58,892 nt of DNA from a virus. Shown piece after piece: positions 1-7,475 of the stretch. Location: IMG/VR virus record IMGVR_UViG_3300007516_000020, positions 1 to 58,892 of that record; one strand, given 5' to 3'. The notes beneath the pieces are model-generated. The model saw nothing but the letters and a program-made list of their open reading frames with translations, did not search any database and was not told the origin of the DNA. Numbering within the stretch: the stretch's first letter is position 1; each line of letters opens with the position of its first letter. The translations under genes and the position numbers were made by a program.

Positions 1-1
1 C

Positions 2-58
2 AAATTCGCGAAATTGAAGGATGAAAACACGGCGTTACGTTGCAGGGATGAAGTTTAG
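2..58 (+). pseudogene. Truncated duplicate of the gene at 1373
   Basis: The window opens inside a reading frame that ends at TAG 56-58. Its first 40 bases repeat 1389-1428 of the downstream 136-codon gene, then jump directly to the sequence found again near 1567-1590. It is therefore a copy of that gene with an internal deletion that puts it out of frame. The start lies outside the window. Probably a remnant. Confidence 0.55.
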
Positions 59-79
59 ATACAAGGGGAGCAAGCAAAC

Positions 80-184
80 ATGCCAGTCGTTATATTTCTG
101 ACCATCATTCTTATTACTCTCGCGGTCGTGTTACCCAAAGCAGTGGGTTCTATGACCCGTATTGTGCAGAGGGAGAACCGATAG
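80..184 (+). CDS. Small membrane protein, 34 aa
   Basis: An ATG frame preceded by an AAGGGGA-like ribosome site. The product has one hydrophobic stretch (residues 3-21) followed by a short basic tail, typical of a phage single-pass inner-membrane peptide. Its TAG overlaps the GTG of the next gene, suggesting coupled translation. No function is recognised. Confidence 0.45.
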   Translation: MPVVIFLTIILITLAVVLPKAVGSMTRIVQRENR

Positions 185-327
185 TGTGTAACAAGGAATT
201 ACATGACGTTCAGATCCTCGTCGAAGATCAAGCCTTGTTGGTGCAGTCACAACTTTTGGTCCCTACCACCTTCAATTGGATGGATGCCGCGCAGATTGCC
301 TTTATTGAAAGCCTAACACGAACATGA
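184..327 (+). CDS. Hypothetical protein, 47 aa
   Basis: GTG start sharing a base with the upstream stop (TAGTG), and its own TGA overlaps the next ATG (ATGA). This tight chaining supports translation although there is no separate ribosome site. No motif is recognised. Confidence 0.4.
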   Translation: MCNKELHDVQILVEDQALLVQSQLLVPTTFNWMDAAQIAFIESLTRT

Positions 328-530
328 GACAAGTACACTTGACCCCAAAGACGAATAAGGGAAAAACACGGATCGGGAATTCTGGTAACGTGTGGAATGT
401 AGTTGAGGGCGCAGTCGAGTCGCTTACCCCTTCTCCTATCGATTCGCTGATGATACGGTCACTCGATGGTCACGATTTTCGTTGGGTGAAACTCAAGGAT
501 GACGTGAATTTTGTTGTGGAGGTATTATGA
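324..530 (+). CDS. Hypothetical protein, 68 aa
   Basis: Starts at the ATGA overlap with the preceding ORF and ends overlapping the next ATG. The sequence looks like a small beta-rich domain with a GNVWNVVEG segment and a DGHDFRWVKL segment. No family is recognised. Operon position suggests a non-essential early accessory gene. Confidence 0.5.
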   Translation: MRQVHLTPKTNKGKTRIGNSGNVWNVVEGAVESLTPSPIDSLMIRSLDGHDFRWVKLKDDVNFVVEVL

Positions 531-823
531 AAACTTCGAAGACAATGGTATGGCATTCAGCAAAGTCTCCAATAGTGGTGTCAAAGACGGCGGCGACGGA
601 GTTGGTCGATCTCATTGTGGCACTTCGAGAAGAAATTGCATCCCTCAAAGAAGAGAATCAGGCTCTTGCTGAGGATTCTACTTCTCTCATTTCCAGGAAC
701 GATCAACTTGAAGATGAATGGGAGACTGAAGTTGACGGAACATATCGAAGTGGACACGCTGCGGGACATGACGAGGGATATGCCAAGGGATTTTCTGATG
801 GGTACGAGTCAGCCAAGAACTAA
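527..823 (+). CDS. Coiled-coil / GY-repeat protein, 98 aa (paralog A)
   Basis: First of three adjacent related genes. A TELVDLIVAL helix leads into a heptad-rich coiled coil (about residues 30-65) and a C-terminal tract in which Gly-Tyr/Phe pairs alternate every four residues, ending KGFSDGYESA. The C-terminal motif recurs in four other small proteins here. The DNA around its stop is duplicated before the next two paralogs, which indicates recent tandem duplication. Function unknown; oligomerisation through the coiled coil is an inference. Confidence 0.6.
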   Translation: MKTSKTMVWHSAKSPIVVSKTAATELVDLIVALREEIASLKEENQALAEDSTSLISRNDQLEDEWETEVDGTYRSGHAAGHDEGYAKGFSDGYESAKN

Positions 824-859
824 ATTCAAGAAATTGAAGGATGCAAACAAGGGGACATT

Positions 860-1036
860 ATGAAAACGATTATGACGGAGTTGGTAGAACGCATTTTGGT
901 ACTCGAAGCAGAGATCGCAACCCACAAAGAAGAGAATCGGGCTCTTCAGGCTCTTGTTGATGGGGGATATAATCAGGGATATGGTGATGGGTATGCGAAA
1001 GGCGTTCGGAGATGCTCGACACAATATGAGAACTGA
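860..1036 (+). CDS. Coiled-coil / GY-repeat protein, 58 aa (paralog B, shortened)
   Basis: A short ORF that begins with the same MKTIMTELV sequence as the following gene and keeps the GYxxGYxxGY tract, but lacks most of the coiled coil. A ribosome site AGGGGAC lies just upstream. The stop overlaps an ATG at 1036. It looks like an internally deleted paralog of its neighbours; it could still be translated. Confidence 0.5.
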   Translation: MKTIMTELVERILVLEAEIATHKEENRALQALVDGGYNQGYGDGYAKGVRRCSTQYEN

Positions 1037-1092
1037 TGGCCGAGGTAAGAACTAAATTCAAGAAATTGGAGGATGCAAACAAGGAGGACATT

Positions 1093-1368
1093 ATGAAAAC
1101 GATTATGACGGAGTTGGTAGATCTCATTGTGGCACTTCAAGCAGAAAACGCAACCCTCAAAGAAGAGAATCAGGCTCTTGTTGAGAAGTCAACTTCTCTC
1201 GCTTCTATGCACAAGGGAGTTGAACTTGAAGCTGAATTGAAGCTCCCATTTATCTTCAAGCACGATACGTATCAAAGTGGACACGATGATGGATATGATG
1301 GGGGGTATTTTGTGGGATATGATGTTGGATATGGCATAGGACTCAGAGAGGGTCTAGAGGGTGCGTGA
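1093..1368 (+). CDS. Coiled-coil / GY-repeat protein, 91 aa (paralog C)
   Basis: AAGGAGG at 1081 sets the start at 1093; an in-frame ATG at 1036 would add 19 residues resembling the start of the gene at 1373, so a fusion product is possible. The protein has the family plan: TELVDLIVAL, coiled coil, then a run of GY/GF pairs (about residues 62-86). The unknown function is presumably shared with its two neighbours. Confidence 0.6.
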   Translation: MKTIMTELVDLIVALQAENATLKEENQALVEKSTSLASMHKGVELEAELKLPFIFKHDTYQSGHDDGYDGGYFVGYDVGYGIGLREGLEGA

Positions 1369-1372
1369 TCTG

Positions 1373-1783
1373 ATGGCCGAGGTAAAAGTCAAATTCGCGA
1401 AATTGAAGGATGAAAACACGGCGTTACGTTCTCGCCGGCGCCATATCATCGAAGAGTGGTATGGAATGTTGGGGCAACAGATCGTGGACTTAGAACGGAA
1501 CCTGAATTCCGCAGTCGATTCAGACTTTCCACGACCAACCGACGTTGCGGTACTGTGCTACAAGGCCGGGATGAAGTTTAGATACAAGGATACACACGGC
1601 AAAATCGGAGATCAGATCTTTATCCTTGCAAAAACAGAATCCGTGGTCTACAATCTCATTGGCCTGAACGATGGAAACTGTTGGTCGAATGCCCTTATGT
1701 GCGTGGGGGATATTTCAAAGACCGTTTTCGATAAGCATTTCTGTGACGCAGAAGCCGCCGAATGGTTGTTACTAACTTCCTAA
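1373..1783 (+). CDS. Hypothetical protein, 136 aa
   Basis: ATG at 1373, or GTG at 1361 which overlaps the previous stop. The N-terminus (MAEVKVKFAKLKDENTAL) matches the leader region of the upstream paralog and looks coiled-coil; the remaining 100 residues form a mixed domain with FRYKDTHGKIGDQIF and DGNCWSNALM segments. A deleted copy lies at the start of the window. No family is recognised. Confidence 0.55.
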   Translation: MAEVKVKFAKLKDENTALRSRRRHIIEEWYGMLGQQIVDLERNLNSAVDSDFPRPTDVAVLCYKAGMKFRYKDTHGKIGDQIFILAKTESVVYNLIGLNDGNCWSNALMCVGDISKTVFDKHFCDAEAAEWLLLTS

Positions 1784-1795
1784 TACGAGGATACC

Positions 1796-1972
1796 ATGAA
1801 CATTCTGAAATATTTCAAAGGACGTTCGCGAGCCAAACAACTGAAGATTAACGCCCTCACTCTTCTGGCCAAGAGCGGAACACTCCGTAACGGGGATCAT
1901 GCAATTCGTCACGTCATGTCCAAGAGGGAAATGCGGAAACTAATGAGCCCTGAAGGAAGGTCAACTGTATGA
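1796..1972 (+). CDS. Small basic protein, 58 aa
   Basis: ACGAGG ribosome site, ATG start, and a TGA overlapping the next ATG. About 13 of 58 residues are Lys or Arg, so nucleic-acid or acidic-protein binding is possible but unproven. No motif is recognised. Confidence 0.5.
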   Translation: MNILKYFKGRSRAKQLKINALTLLAKSGTLRNGDHAIRHVMSKREMRKLMSPEGRSTV

Positions 1973-2178
1973 GACAACCACATACACCGAACGCGAACCC
2001 CGCGGTCGAAGAGATCATGCAAGCGTATCTGAAAACCTATATGTCTGAACGACAATTCGAAGAGTTGGTTGAGAAAGCTATTCTAGATGCGAAGGCAGAG
2101 GGTGGCGGTGGAAGTACCGTGGAAGCATATGACAAGGGATTTTCTGATGGGTACGATTCAGCCGTGGCGGGAGGCTAA
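1969..2178 (+). CDS. Small protein with C-terminal KGFSDGY motif, 69 aa
   Basis: Starts at an ATGA overlap. After a helical N-terminal half and a GGGGS linker the protein ends in YDKGFSDGYDSA, almost identical to the end of the 98-aa protein at 527. The shared tail on otherwise unrelated N-termini suggests a modular docking or oligomerisation peptide. Function unknown. Confidence 0.55.
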   Translation: MRQPHTPNANPAVEEIMQAYLKTYMSERQFEELVEKAILDAKAEGGGGSTVEAYDKGFSDGYDSAVAGG

Positions 2179-2180
2179 CC

Positions 2181-2396
2181 ATGTGTTACGGAGGTTGTGA
2201 TTGTAGACGTTGCGGCGGCGACCCGCCAGTGATCAAGAACGCGGATCGACATAAGGACGAGCCGCCAGTGATCAAGAACGTGTATCGACATAAGAACGAG
2301 GATGAGGATATTGACTGGGACAGCTATAAAAAAGGTGTTTCAGATGGATTTGCGCTAGCGAGGAAACTATTTTCGCACAACTTACCGAGGGAGTGA
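2181..2396 (+). CDS. Cys-rich small protein with KGVSDGF tail, 71 aa
   Basis: The N-terminus carries four Cys in CYGGCDCRRC, a possible metal site. Next comes an imperfect repeat PPVIKNxxRHK, also visible as a 36-bp DNA duplication, and a YKKGVSDGFALA tail of the family seen at 527 and 1969. Function unknown. Confidence 0.5.
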   Translation: MCYGGCDCRRCGGDPPVIKNADRHKDEPPVIKNVYRHKNEDEDIDWDSYKKGVSDGFALARKLFSHNLPRE

Positions 2397-2403
2397 AAAT
2401 AAC

Positions 2404-2607
2404 GTGATCATCTCAGAATTGTTGCTCGCCACTCTTGTTGGCACCACCATCTACTTCCTGGTCAGGAGAACACACTTTAGGAGAACACACTATTGGGTCT
2501 CTCTGGTTGGTTATATCCTGGCATTTTTTATCATCGTTGCCATTGTGTTCGCTTTGGGCTACTTTTGGCATATGTGCGAGTCTGATATTCCCACATATTA
2601 CATGTAA
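2404..2607 (+). CDS. Membrane protein, 67 aa
   Basis: GTG start. Two hydrophobic helices (about residues 4-19 and 32-53) flank a basic loop with a duplicated RRTHF/Y element. A small inner-membrane protein of unknown role closing the first operon. Confidence 0.45.
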   Translation: MIISELLLATLVGTTIYFLVRRTHFRRTHYWVSLVGYILAFFIIVAIVFALGYFWHMCESDIPTYYM

Positions 2608-2627
2608 AATCAATGACTTAGAGCTTC

Positions 2628-2655
2628 TTGACATTTTCTCCCACTATGTTATACT
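2628..2655 (+). promoter_or_regulatory. sigma70-type promoter
   Basis: TTGACA, 16-bp spacer, then TATACT preceded by TG (extended -10). It faces the 2692 gene with a strong AAGGAGG ribosome site downstream. Confidence 0.75.
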
Positions 2656-2691
2656 AATAGTGTAGGGATTGGGGAAAACAAGGAGGATATC

Positions 2692-3111
2692 ATGGCATTT
2701 ATGAATCAGGATCGCAAAAAGGTGTTAGCCGTTCATCTCAAGAAGGCAATGGCAGGTTACAATATCAAGTATACGCTTGGGGTCAACCACCATTCCACTA
2801 TTGTTATGAGGATTACTGAGGGGGATCTTGACATTATTGGAAATGCTCAGGCTGTCAATGATAGTCACCCCAACCCAGATCGCCATAGAAATTCGCGTGG
2901 GAACGGACCAGCCACCCACCTATCAGTGAATAACTATTATATTGATGACCACTACACTGGCGTGGTCAAGGGAATGTTGAGTGCTGCGAATGCTGCCCTG
3001 TCTGTAGGCAACCACGACAGATCGGATATTCAAAGCGATTATTTTGATGTGGGATGGTATATTAGCATCTCAGTGGGGACGTGGGACAAACCCTACAAGT
3101 TGGTGAACTAA
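2692..3111 (+). CDS. Conserved phage protein, 139 aa
   Basis: First gene after the 2628 promoter, with AAGGAGG eight bases ahead of the ATG. The pattern FMNQDRKKVLAVHLKK, then a HHSTIVMRI segment and an acidic middle, resembles a small conserved protein found in many large phages;  its role is not known to me. A second half contains DIQSDYFDVGWYISISVG. The identification rests on remembered sequence pattern only. Confidence 0.6.
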   Translation: MAFMNQDRKKVLAVHLKKAMAGYNIKYTLGVNHHSTIVMRITEGDLDIIGNAQAVNDSHPNPDRHRNSRGNGPATHLSVNNYYIDDHYTGVVKGMLSAANAALSVGNHDRSDIQSDYFDVGWYISISVGTWDKPYKLVN

Positions 3112-3112
3112 C

Positions 3113-3301
3113 ATGAAACAGTTGACCGAGAAACAGTGGAGGATCGCGGTCGATCTTCTTATTGATTGTGTGGAGATATCACAGACTCAGATAGCCCAAG
3201 TAATCAATGACCCCGAAAATCCCAAGCACCTTAACGATCTGGCTATACGTTTCAAACTCAGCAAGATGACCGTTGCAGCGGTGAAAAGGTGTATCACATA
3301 A
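3113..3301 (+). CDS. Putative helix-turn-helix protein, 62 aa
   Basis: Starts one base after the previous stop. The C-terminal half (LAIRFKLSKMTVAAVKR) has the spacing of a helix-turn-helix recognition element, so a small DNA-binding regulator is possible. No family assignment. Confidence 0.45.
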   Translation: MKQLTEKQWRIAVDLLIDCVEISQTQIAQVINDPENPKHLNDLAIRFKLSKMTVAAVKRCIT

Positions 3302-3329
3302 ATCTCTATACGGTTCATAGGAGAATGGT

Positions 3330-3746
3330 ATGGCTACTCGCTGTCAAGTAAAAATTACAGGGAAGAATGATGCTACAGAAGCCGTCACCCTCTATCACCA
3401 CTACGATGGATGTCCAACCAGTATGGTCCCACTCATTGCAGACGCCTATGCCGCAGATTGGAAGCACGGCTTTGTGGGGAAGGTTGCTAGCTTTGTGGTC
3501 TCGCGAGACCCCGCAGGATATGATATTGAGGCGGATCATGGGATTCATGGTGACATCGAGTGGTATTATGTTTTGGAAGTAGGATCCGAAACGCATGTCG
3601 AATTCGTCCCAAAATGGTTCCTCACCGTCTATGACGCGAAATCTGCTTATGTTGTTTCTGATATGCGAAAGGTATTCAGTGGTTTGATCCAGGATGCCAT
3701 ACCACTTGCCGAGTCGATGGAACAGTATGAGGGGGAGGACGAATAG
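3330..3746 (+). CDS. Conserved phage protein, 138 aa
   Basis: Good AGGAG site. The N-terminus (MATRCQVKI) and the YHHYDGCP segment are typical of a small family common in phages and mobile elements, alpha/beta with a C-terminal acidic tail. Function not known. The stop overlaps the next GTG. Confidence 0.6.
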   Translation: MATRCQVKITGKNDATEAVTLYHHYDGCPTSMVPLIADAYAADWKHGFVGKVASFVVSRDPAGYDIEADHGIHGDIEWYYVLEVGSETHVEFVPKWFLTVYDAKSAYVVSDMRKVFSGLIQDAIPLAESMEQYEGEDE

Positions 3747-3883
3747 TGTTTGCTGGATTATACACAATCCTCGTGAGGAGTGTTCCTGAGATGCCGTTAT
3801 GGTTCGCGGTGAGTTTTTCGGCCACCGCCACCATAATCCTAGGTTTATCAGTGGCTTTAATCATGAAGCGAGGTCGTATCTAA
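3746..3883 (+). CDS. Small membrane protein, 45 aa
   Basis: GTG overlapping the previous TAG. One hydrophobic helix (about residues 18-40) ends in the positive tail KRGRI, giving an N-out topology by the positive-inside rule. Function unknown. Confidence 0.4.
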   Translation: MFAGLYTILVRSVPEMPLWFAVSFSATATIILGLSVALIMKRGRI

Positions 3884-3932
3884 ATAACCATTTAGTCAAC
3901 CAAACTTCCAACATATACCACTAGGAGGCCCT

Positions 3933-5390
3933 ATGAAGAAGCTGTTCGCCGCGATAGTATTTGCCATGACATTGGCATGTTTGCCATTGATGGCAGATGC
4001 AAAAGACCTATATGTTCGTGCCCTACCAGCCTGTGCCCTTTCGGGCAATGGATTCGAATATGGCTGTGCAACAGTCGCCGGTGGGGTGGGAGCTATTCGC
4101 GGAACCGCCGCAATCCCATGGGCAACCGTCGTGCCTAATGATAAAGTAATCATTTGTGGTGTACATGAAATCACTAATCCCGCGTTTCGAGTGACCCCTA
4201 CGGTCAGTGGAGCGTTAGGGAAGCCTATCACAATCACTGGTTCATGCGTGAATGATCCTGGTGTACTTGACGGTATGAACCATGCCGCTGGTATCCGTCT
4301 TATCAATCTTGGAAGTGCTGGACCTATCAATCATTTTGTGATTGATGGATTGTGGATCAGAAACGTACCCAATACCACTGACTATGCTCTTTCGGGTCAC
4401 GACAATGCAGCGGGCGGAGTTGTAGATCGTCATATCACAATTGTCAACAATCGATTCACCAACATCGGCTGGATTGGTATGTGGCTATGGGGATCAGAAT
4501 TCACGGTCGTGAATAACACTCTTGATGGTGTCGGCGACGATGCAATTTATGTGAAGGGCGGAAAGAATACTGTCATTGCTGGAAACAAAGTCATAAATGT
4601 CAGTACGAATGGTATTGGGGGAGATTGTATCCAATTCGATTCAGCGGCAACACAGGGCACGATTGGAACAGGTACCGTTATCGTGAGTGATAACCTCTGT
4701 GACAAACGCGGCGGCACGAATGTGAAGTATGGGGTATTAGTGGGACCAGTGACAGGATTGACCGTCATTGAAAATAACAAGATTTACTGCCCAGCACCTT
4801 CCACACTTCAGACAGCGTGTAGCCCAATCTACATCAATGCAGCGGGTACCGCAAAGACCGCACAAGTGATCATCCGAGGCAACTTCGTCTCAATGGGATG
4901 GAGAGGTATCACACTCGCAACCGCGGATAATCCTAATGTGCGCCATCATCTGACAGGTAACGTGATTGAGAAAGCAGGAACATTTGGTGTATGGCTGGAT
5001 GCAAACACCGATAATGTTGATGTCACCAACAATGTATTTGGACAGAATGCTGATGTGGGATTGTATCTTGGTAAAGTGTCAACCACCCATCGCATTGAGA
5101 ATAACATATTCTACGGAAACGCTAAGGGTATCTTCTACTTGAATGCCCCAAGTCGTGGACATAAGTATAATGACTTCTTTCAGAATAGCGTAGCGAATAT
5201 CACAGATTCGTCGGGACCAAAGGCTCTTGATGCAACCGACGTGACTATTGATCCCCAGTTTACATTCACAACGGATTGGAAGCTTCCAGCAGATTCGATC
5301 CTGCGTAATGTTGGACAACCATTGCCCCTTCTCTGTCTCGATAAGGTCTTAGGGTATTGCTGGACACCAGCGAACCTGGGCGCATACTAA
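3933..5390 (+). CDS. Secreted right-handed beta-helix protein, 485 aa
   Basis: AGGAGG site and a clear Sec signal peptide: MKK, an Ala/Leu-rich core, then ADA before residue 24. The rest is a parallel beta-helix. From about residue 130 to 430, turns of about 22 residues repeat an xNNxF/xGNxI pattern (VNNRF, VNNTL, AGNKV, SDNLC, RGNFV, TNNVF, ENNIF). Six or more Cys may form disulfides. The C-terminus (TIDPQF..., ending GAY) is the usual end of bacterial exported beta-helix polysaccharide-active proteins. It is not near the virion genes and has a signal peptide, so it is probably exported by the infected cell and not a tail spike. Catalytic residues cannot be assigned. Confidence 0.75.
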   Translation: MKKLFAAIVFAMTLACLPLMADAKDLYVRALPACALSGNGFEYGCATVAGGVGAIRGTAAIPWATVVPNDKVIICGVHEITNPAFRVTPTVSGALGKPITITGSCVNDPGVLDGMNHAAGIRLINLGSAGPINHFVIDGLWIRNVPNTTDYALSGHDNAAGGVVDRHITIVNNRFTNIGWIGMWLWGSEFTVVNNTLDGVGDDAIYVKGGKNTVIAGNKVINVSTNGIGGDCIQFDSAATQGTIGTGTVIVSDNLCDKRGGTNVKYGVLVGPVTGLTVIENNKIYCPAPSTLQTACSPIYINAAGTAKTAQVIIRGNFVSMGWRGITLATADNPNVRHHLTGNVIEKAGTFGVWLDANTDNVDVTNNVFGQNADVGLYLGKVSTTHRIENNIFYGNAKGIFYLNAPSRGHKYNDFFQNSVANITDSSGPKALDATDVTIDPQFTFTTDWKLPADSILRNVGQPLPLLCLDKVLGYCWTPANLGAY

Positions 5391-5416
5391 GTTCGTCTTT
5401 ATTATGGGGTGATGTG

Positions 5417-5974
5417 ATGTTGCCAGAATTTGAGTCATTCAAGAAAATTCCCAGGCTCAGCCGTGTGTGTACCGTCACAGAAAAGCTGGACGGTACCAAC
5501 GGTCAGATCCTTATCACTGAGGATGGACTGTTATACGCTGGCAGCCATCGCCGCTGGCTCTTGACCCCCGAAGGGTTGGGTGAAGATAACCATGGATTCG
5601 GTCGCTGGGTGCTTGAGCACAAGGACGAACTCCTCCTAGGCCTGGGTATCGGTCGACACTACGGAGAGTGGTGGGGACAAGGTATACAGCGAAAGTATGG
5701 TTTGACTGAGAAACGATTCTCATTGTTCAATACGCATATGTGGGGCGACGAGACTGTCAGACCTGCTTGTTGCTCTGTGGTGCCTGTGTTGTACAAAGGA
5801 ATGTTCGATCAGATCATCATACAGGATTGCCTGAATGGTTTGGGGAAAAATGGAAGTGTGGCCTCCCCAGGATTCATGAAACCAGAGGGTGTTGTGATTT
5901 ACCACGAAGCGGCAAAGACATATTTCAAGAAGACTATCGAAGGGGACGAGAAACCCAAAGGGTCGCAAGAATGA
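5417..5974 (+). CDS. Minimal RNA ligase (nucleotidyltransferase fold), 185 aa
   Basis: An ATP-dependent ligase of the Rnl2-like RNA ligase domain family. Visible motifs: I, EKLDGTN with the predicted adenylated Lys23; IIIa, GEWWG near residue 82; IV, PEGVVIY near 156; V, FKKTIE near 169. It is about half the length of T4 Rnl2, so it is essentially the adenylyltransferase domain alone. An in-frame ATG at 5357 lies inside the upstream gene, so 5417 with GGGGTG upstream is preferred. Likely nick sealing in RNA such as damaged tRNA; the window also encodes RtcB. The substrate is an inference. Confidence 0.8.
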   Translation: MLPEFESFKKIPRLSRVCTVTEKLDGTNGQILITEDGLLYAGSHRRWLLTPEGLGEDNHGFGRWVLEHKDELLLGLGIGRHYGEWWGQGIQRKYGLTEKRFSLFNTHMWGDETVRPACCSVVPVLYKGMFDQIIIQDCLNGLGKNGSVASPGFMKPEGVVIYHEAAKTYFKKTIEGDEKPKGSQE

Positions 5975-6138
5975 TCAAACACCACATATGGTGCTCTGAG
6001 GCGGCAACTATCATTGAAGGCAGTTGCCGCCAATGTGAGGACCTGGAAAGACAATATCCACCACAAGGCAGTCTGGACTATACAGACATGCTCAATGAAT
6101 ATTTCCTCATTACCGACGAACCCCCAACAGACTCCTAG
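5971..6138 (+). CDS. Hypothetical protein, 55 aa
   Basis: ATGA overlap with the RNA ligase stop. It contains three Cys (CSEAA...CRQC) that could form a small metal site, and an acidic Pro-rich end. Translational coupling suggests an accessory of the ligase, unproven. No family is recognised. Confidence 0.5.
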   Translation: MIKHHIWCSEAATIIEGSCRQCEDLERQYPPQGSLDYTDMLNEYFLITDEPPTDS

Positions 6139-6160
6139 AACCTCCTAAAACGGTCCAGGA
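6133..6160 (+). repeat. Dispersed 28-bp repeat, copy 1
   Basis: The first 21 bases, starting TCCTAGAACCTCC, are identical to 32000-32020, and 27 of the first 28 agree. Both copies lie just behind the last gene of an operon and end in a small GC hairpin (GTCC-a-GGAC here). Confidence 0.6.
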
Positions 6161-6244
6161 CGGTCGATCCCCCACAACCTCTGCCTTACCATCCATTTAG
6201 ATGTGTGTTTTTAACACACTACCAAAGATGATCGAAAATAGTGC

Positions 6245-6272
6245 TTGACATCTTACCCCAATCTGTTATACT
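6245..6272 (+). promoter_or_regulatory. sigma70-type promoter
   Basis: TTGACA, 16-bp spacer, TG-T-TATACT, in front of the 6328 gene. Confidence 0.75.
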
Positions 6273-6327
6273 AAGAGAGTAGAAGCAAGGGAAGATGTGA
6301 GATAACCACTGCATGGGAGAAACGGGA

Positions 6328-6516
6328 ATGAACAAGCCTAAACTGAAATTGATTGGGAAGGATGGGAATGCGTTCATGGTACTCGGTCTTGCCAAGAAAG
6401 CCGCAGACCGAGCGAAGTGGCCCAAGGAGAAGTGGGAAGGTGTTCGTAAAGAGATGTTGGCGGGAAACTACTCCCATCTGTTAGCAGTAGCAAAGGAACA
6501 CTTTGACGTTTCATAA
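6328..6516 (+). CDS. Conserved small phage protein, 62 aa
   Basis: The start at 6328 is chosen over 6313 because GGGAG lies correctly ahead of it. The K-L-x-GKDGNAFMVLGLAKKAA pattern is typical of a widely shared small phage protein that I know only as hypothetical. First gene after its own promoter. Confidence 0.65.
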   Translation: MNKPKLKLIGKDGNAFMVLGLAKKAADRAKWPKEKWEGVRKEMLAGNYSHLLAVAKEHFDVS

Positions 6517-6599
6517 ACGTGTGTCGTGTCTGTTCGGCGGGATTGGAGAAGTGTACGCAGCAAAGAAGTCTAAATAGATGAATGCACAAAGCTGACACC

Positions 6600-6734
6600 A
6601 TGGAAATACAACTTCTCAAGCAACTAGAAACGCTGACCGATAGGCATGGCAGTTTCTCGTTGGCTAATCCAGCAGCCCAAGCAAAGATGCGAGCGGTGGT
6701 CATTCAATTTCTTTCGAAGGCTGGTAAAAAATAG
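6600..6734 (+). CDS. Hypothetical protein, 44 aa
   Basis: A short amphipathic helical ORF between two promoter-led genes; the ribosome site is weak, and the basic C-terminus (KAGKK) abuts the next promoter. Real but tiny, or chance. Confidence 0.35.
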   Translation: MEIQLLKQLETLTDRHGSFSLANPAAQAKMRAVVIQFLSKAGKK

Positions 6735-6737
6735 TTG

Positions 6738-6766
6738 TTGACAATGACCCGCGGTTGTGTTATCAT
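6738..6766 (+). promoter_or_regulatory. sigma70-type promoter
   Basis: TTGACA, 17-bp spacer, TG-T-TATCAT, in front of the 6793 gene. Confidence 0.65.
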
Positions 6767-6792
6767 GTGCCTATAACTTGGTAAGGAGTAAC

Positions 6793-7029
6793 ATGGTAAA
6801 GAATGATTCTGACATTATCGAGACTGCCGATCCTCTGTATGGTACGGGCAACATGGTCGTACTCAAGTACATGGCACTAGAGGATCCGTGGACTGTGGAG
6901 AACAGTTCTTGGGATTTTCTTCAGAAGTCGTGGACTTACACAATTTCGAAGCCAGCAATCGGTGCAGAAATTCGCGAAGGCCGGGCATTTGAAAACGATC
7001 TGAGGCTGGTTTCTTTGGGACGAAAGTAA
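6793..7029 (+). CDS. Hypothetical protein, 78 aa
   Basis: TAAGGAG sets the start at 6793. A mixed-charge protein with two Trp-rich segments (DPWTVENSSWDF). No family is recognised. Monocistronic between two promoters. Confidence 0.55.
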   Translation: MVKNDSDIIETADPLYGTGNMVVLKYMALEDPWTVENSSWDFLQKSWTYTISKPAIGAEIREGRAFENDLRLVSLGRK

Positions 7030-7055
7030 AAGTTGTATAAATAGAAAGAAAGTGC

Positions 7056-7084
7056 TTGACATTGAGGAATGGTTGTGTTATACT
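7056..7084 (+). promoter_or_regulatory. sigma70-type promoter of the tRNA island
   Basis: TTGACA, 17-bp spacer, TG-T-TATACT. A TATAAATA late-type element sits just upstream at 7036-7043, so the island may be served early and late. Confidence 0.75.
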
Positions 7085-7128
7085 CCTCAGTACGATGCAC
7101 AAACGATTTAGCGAAACAATAGGAAGAT

Positions 7129-7242
7129 ATGCAGCAACTAGATTTGACCGATACGAAACTGAATACCCCCGAATGCCCATCACCTGTAAGATATACAGCA
7201 TGGCAGGCGTCTAAGATTCAATTCGGAGGTATGAAAGCCTAA
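7129..7242 (+). CDS. Leader ORF of the tRNA island, 37 aa
   Basis: An AGGAAG site and ATG follow the 7056 promoter; a terminator hairpin lies 45 bases after the stop. This promoter, peptide, terminator, tRNA order resembles an attenuator, but no run of regulatory codons is obvious. No homology is recognised. Confidence 0.4.
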   Translation: MQQLDLTDTKLNTPECPSPVRYTAWQASKIQFGGMKA

Positions 7243-7285
7243 GTCCTCGTTACCCATCTCCCGGGTAACTGGGAAAGTCGAAGAA

Positions 7286-7316
7286 AGCCAGGGAGAAATC
7301 TCTGGCTTTTTGTTTT
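7286..7316 (+). terminator. Rho-independent terminator/attenuator before the first tRNA
   Basis: AGCCAGGGA-GAAA-TCTCTGGCT followed by TTTTGTTTTT. An upstream hairpin GTTACCC/GGGTAAC (7250-7267) may interact with it. Read-through must feed the tRNAs. Confidence 0.7.
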
Positions 7317-7318
7317 TC

Positions 7319-7392
7319 GGGGCCATCGTCCAATAGGAAGATAGCTGAATGGCATTCAGCAGACGAGGGGGCGGTACCCTCTGGCTCCACCA
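7319..7392 (+). tRNA. tRNA-Ala(GGC)
   Basis: The acceptor GGGGCCA/TGGCTCC includes the alanine-specific G3-U70 pair; A73, CCA encoded. Anticodon loop ATGGCAT. T-loop GGCGGTA (G55, C56) with D-loop A18-G19: the altered elbow. Confidence 0.9.
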
Positions 7393-7399
7393 CAAATAT

Positions 7400-7475
7400 G
7401 CGCTGGTACTCTAACTAGCAAGGGGCCCACCCGATAAGTGGGAATATGTGAGTGCAAATCTCACCCGGCGCACCA
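7400..7475 (+). tRNA. tRNA-Ile(GAT) with C33
   Basis: Acceptor GCGCTGG/CCGGCGC, A73, CCA. Anticodon stem CCCAC/GTGGG with loop CCGATAA, so position 33 is C and not the near-universal U. T-loop TGCAAAT with A18-G19. Confidence 0.85.

Noticed and set aside
6519-6578. 20-codon GTG frame with three Cys
   Set aside because: Too short, with no supporting ribosome site.
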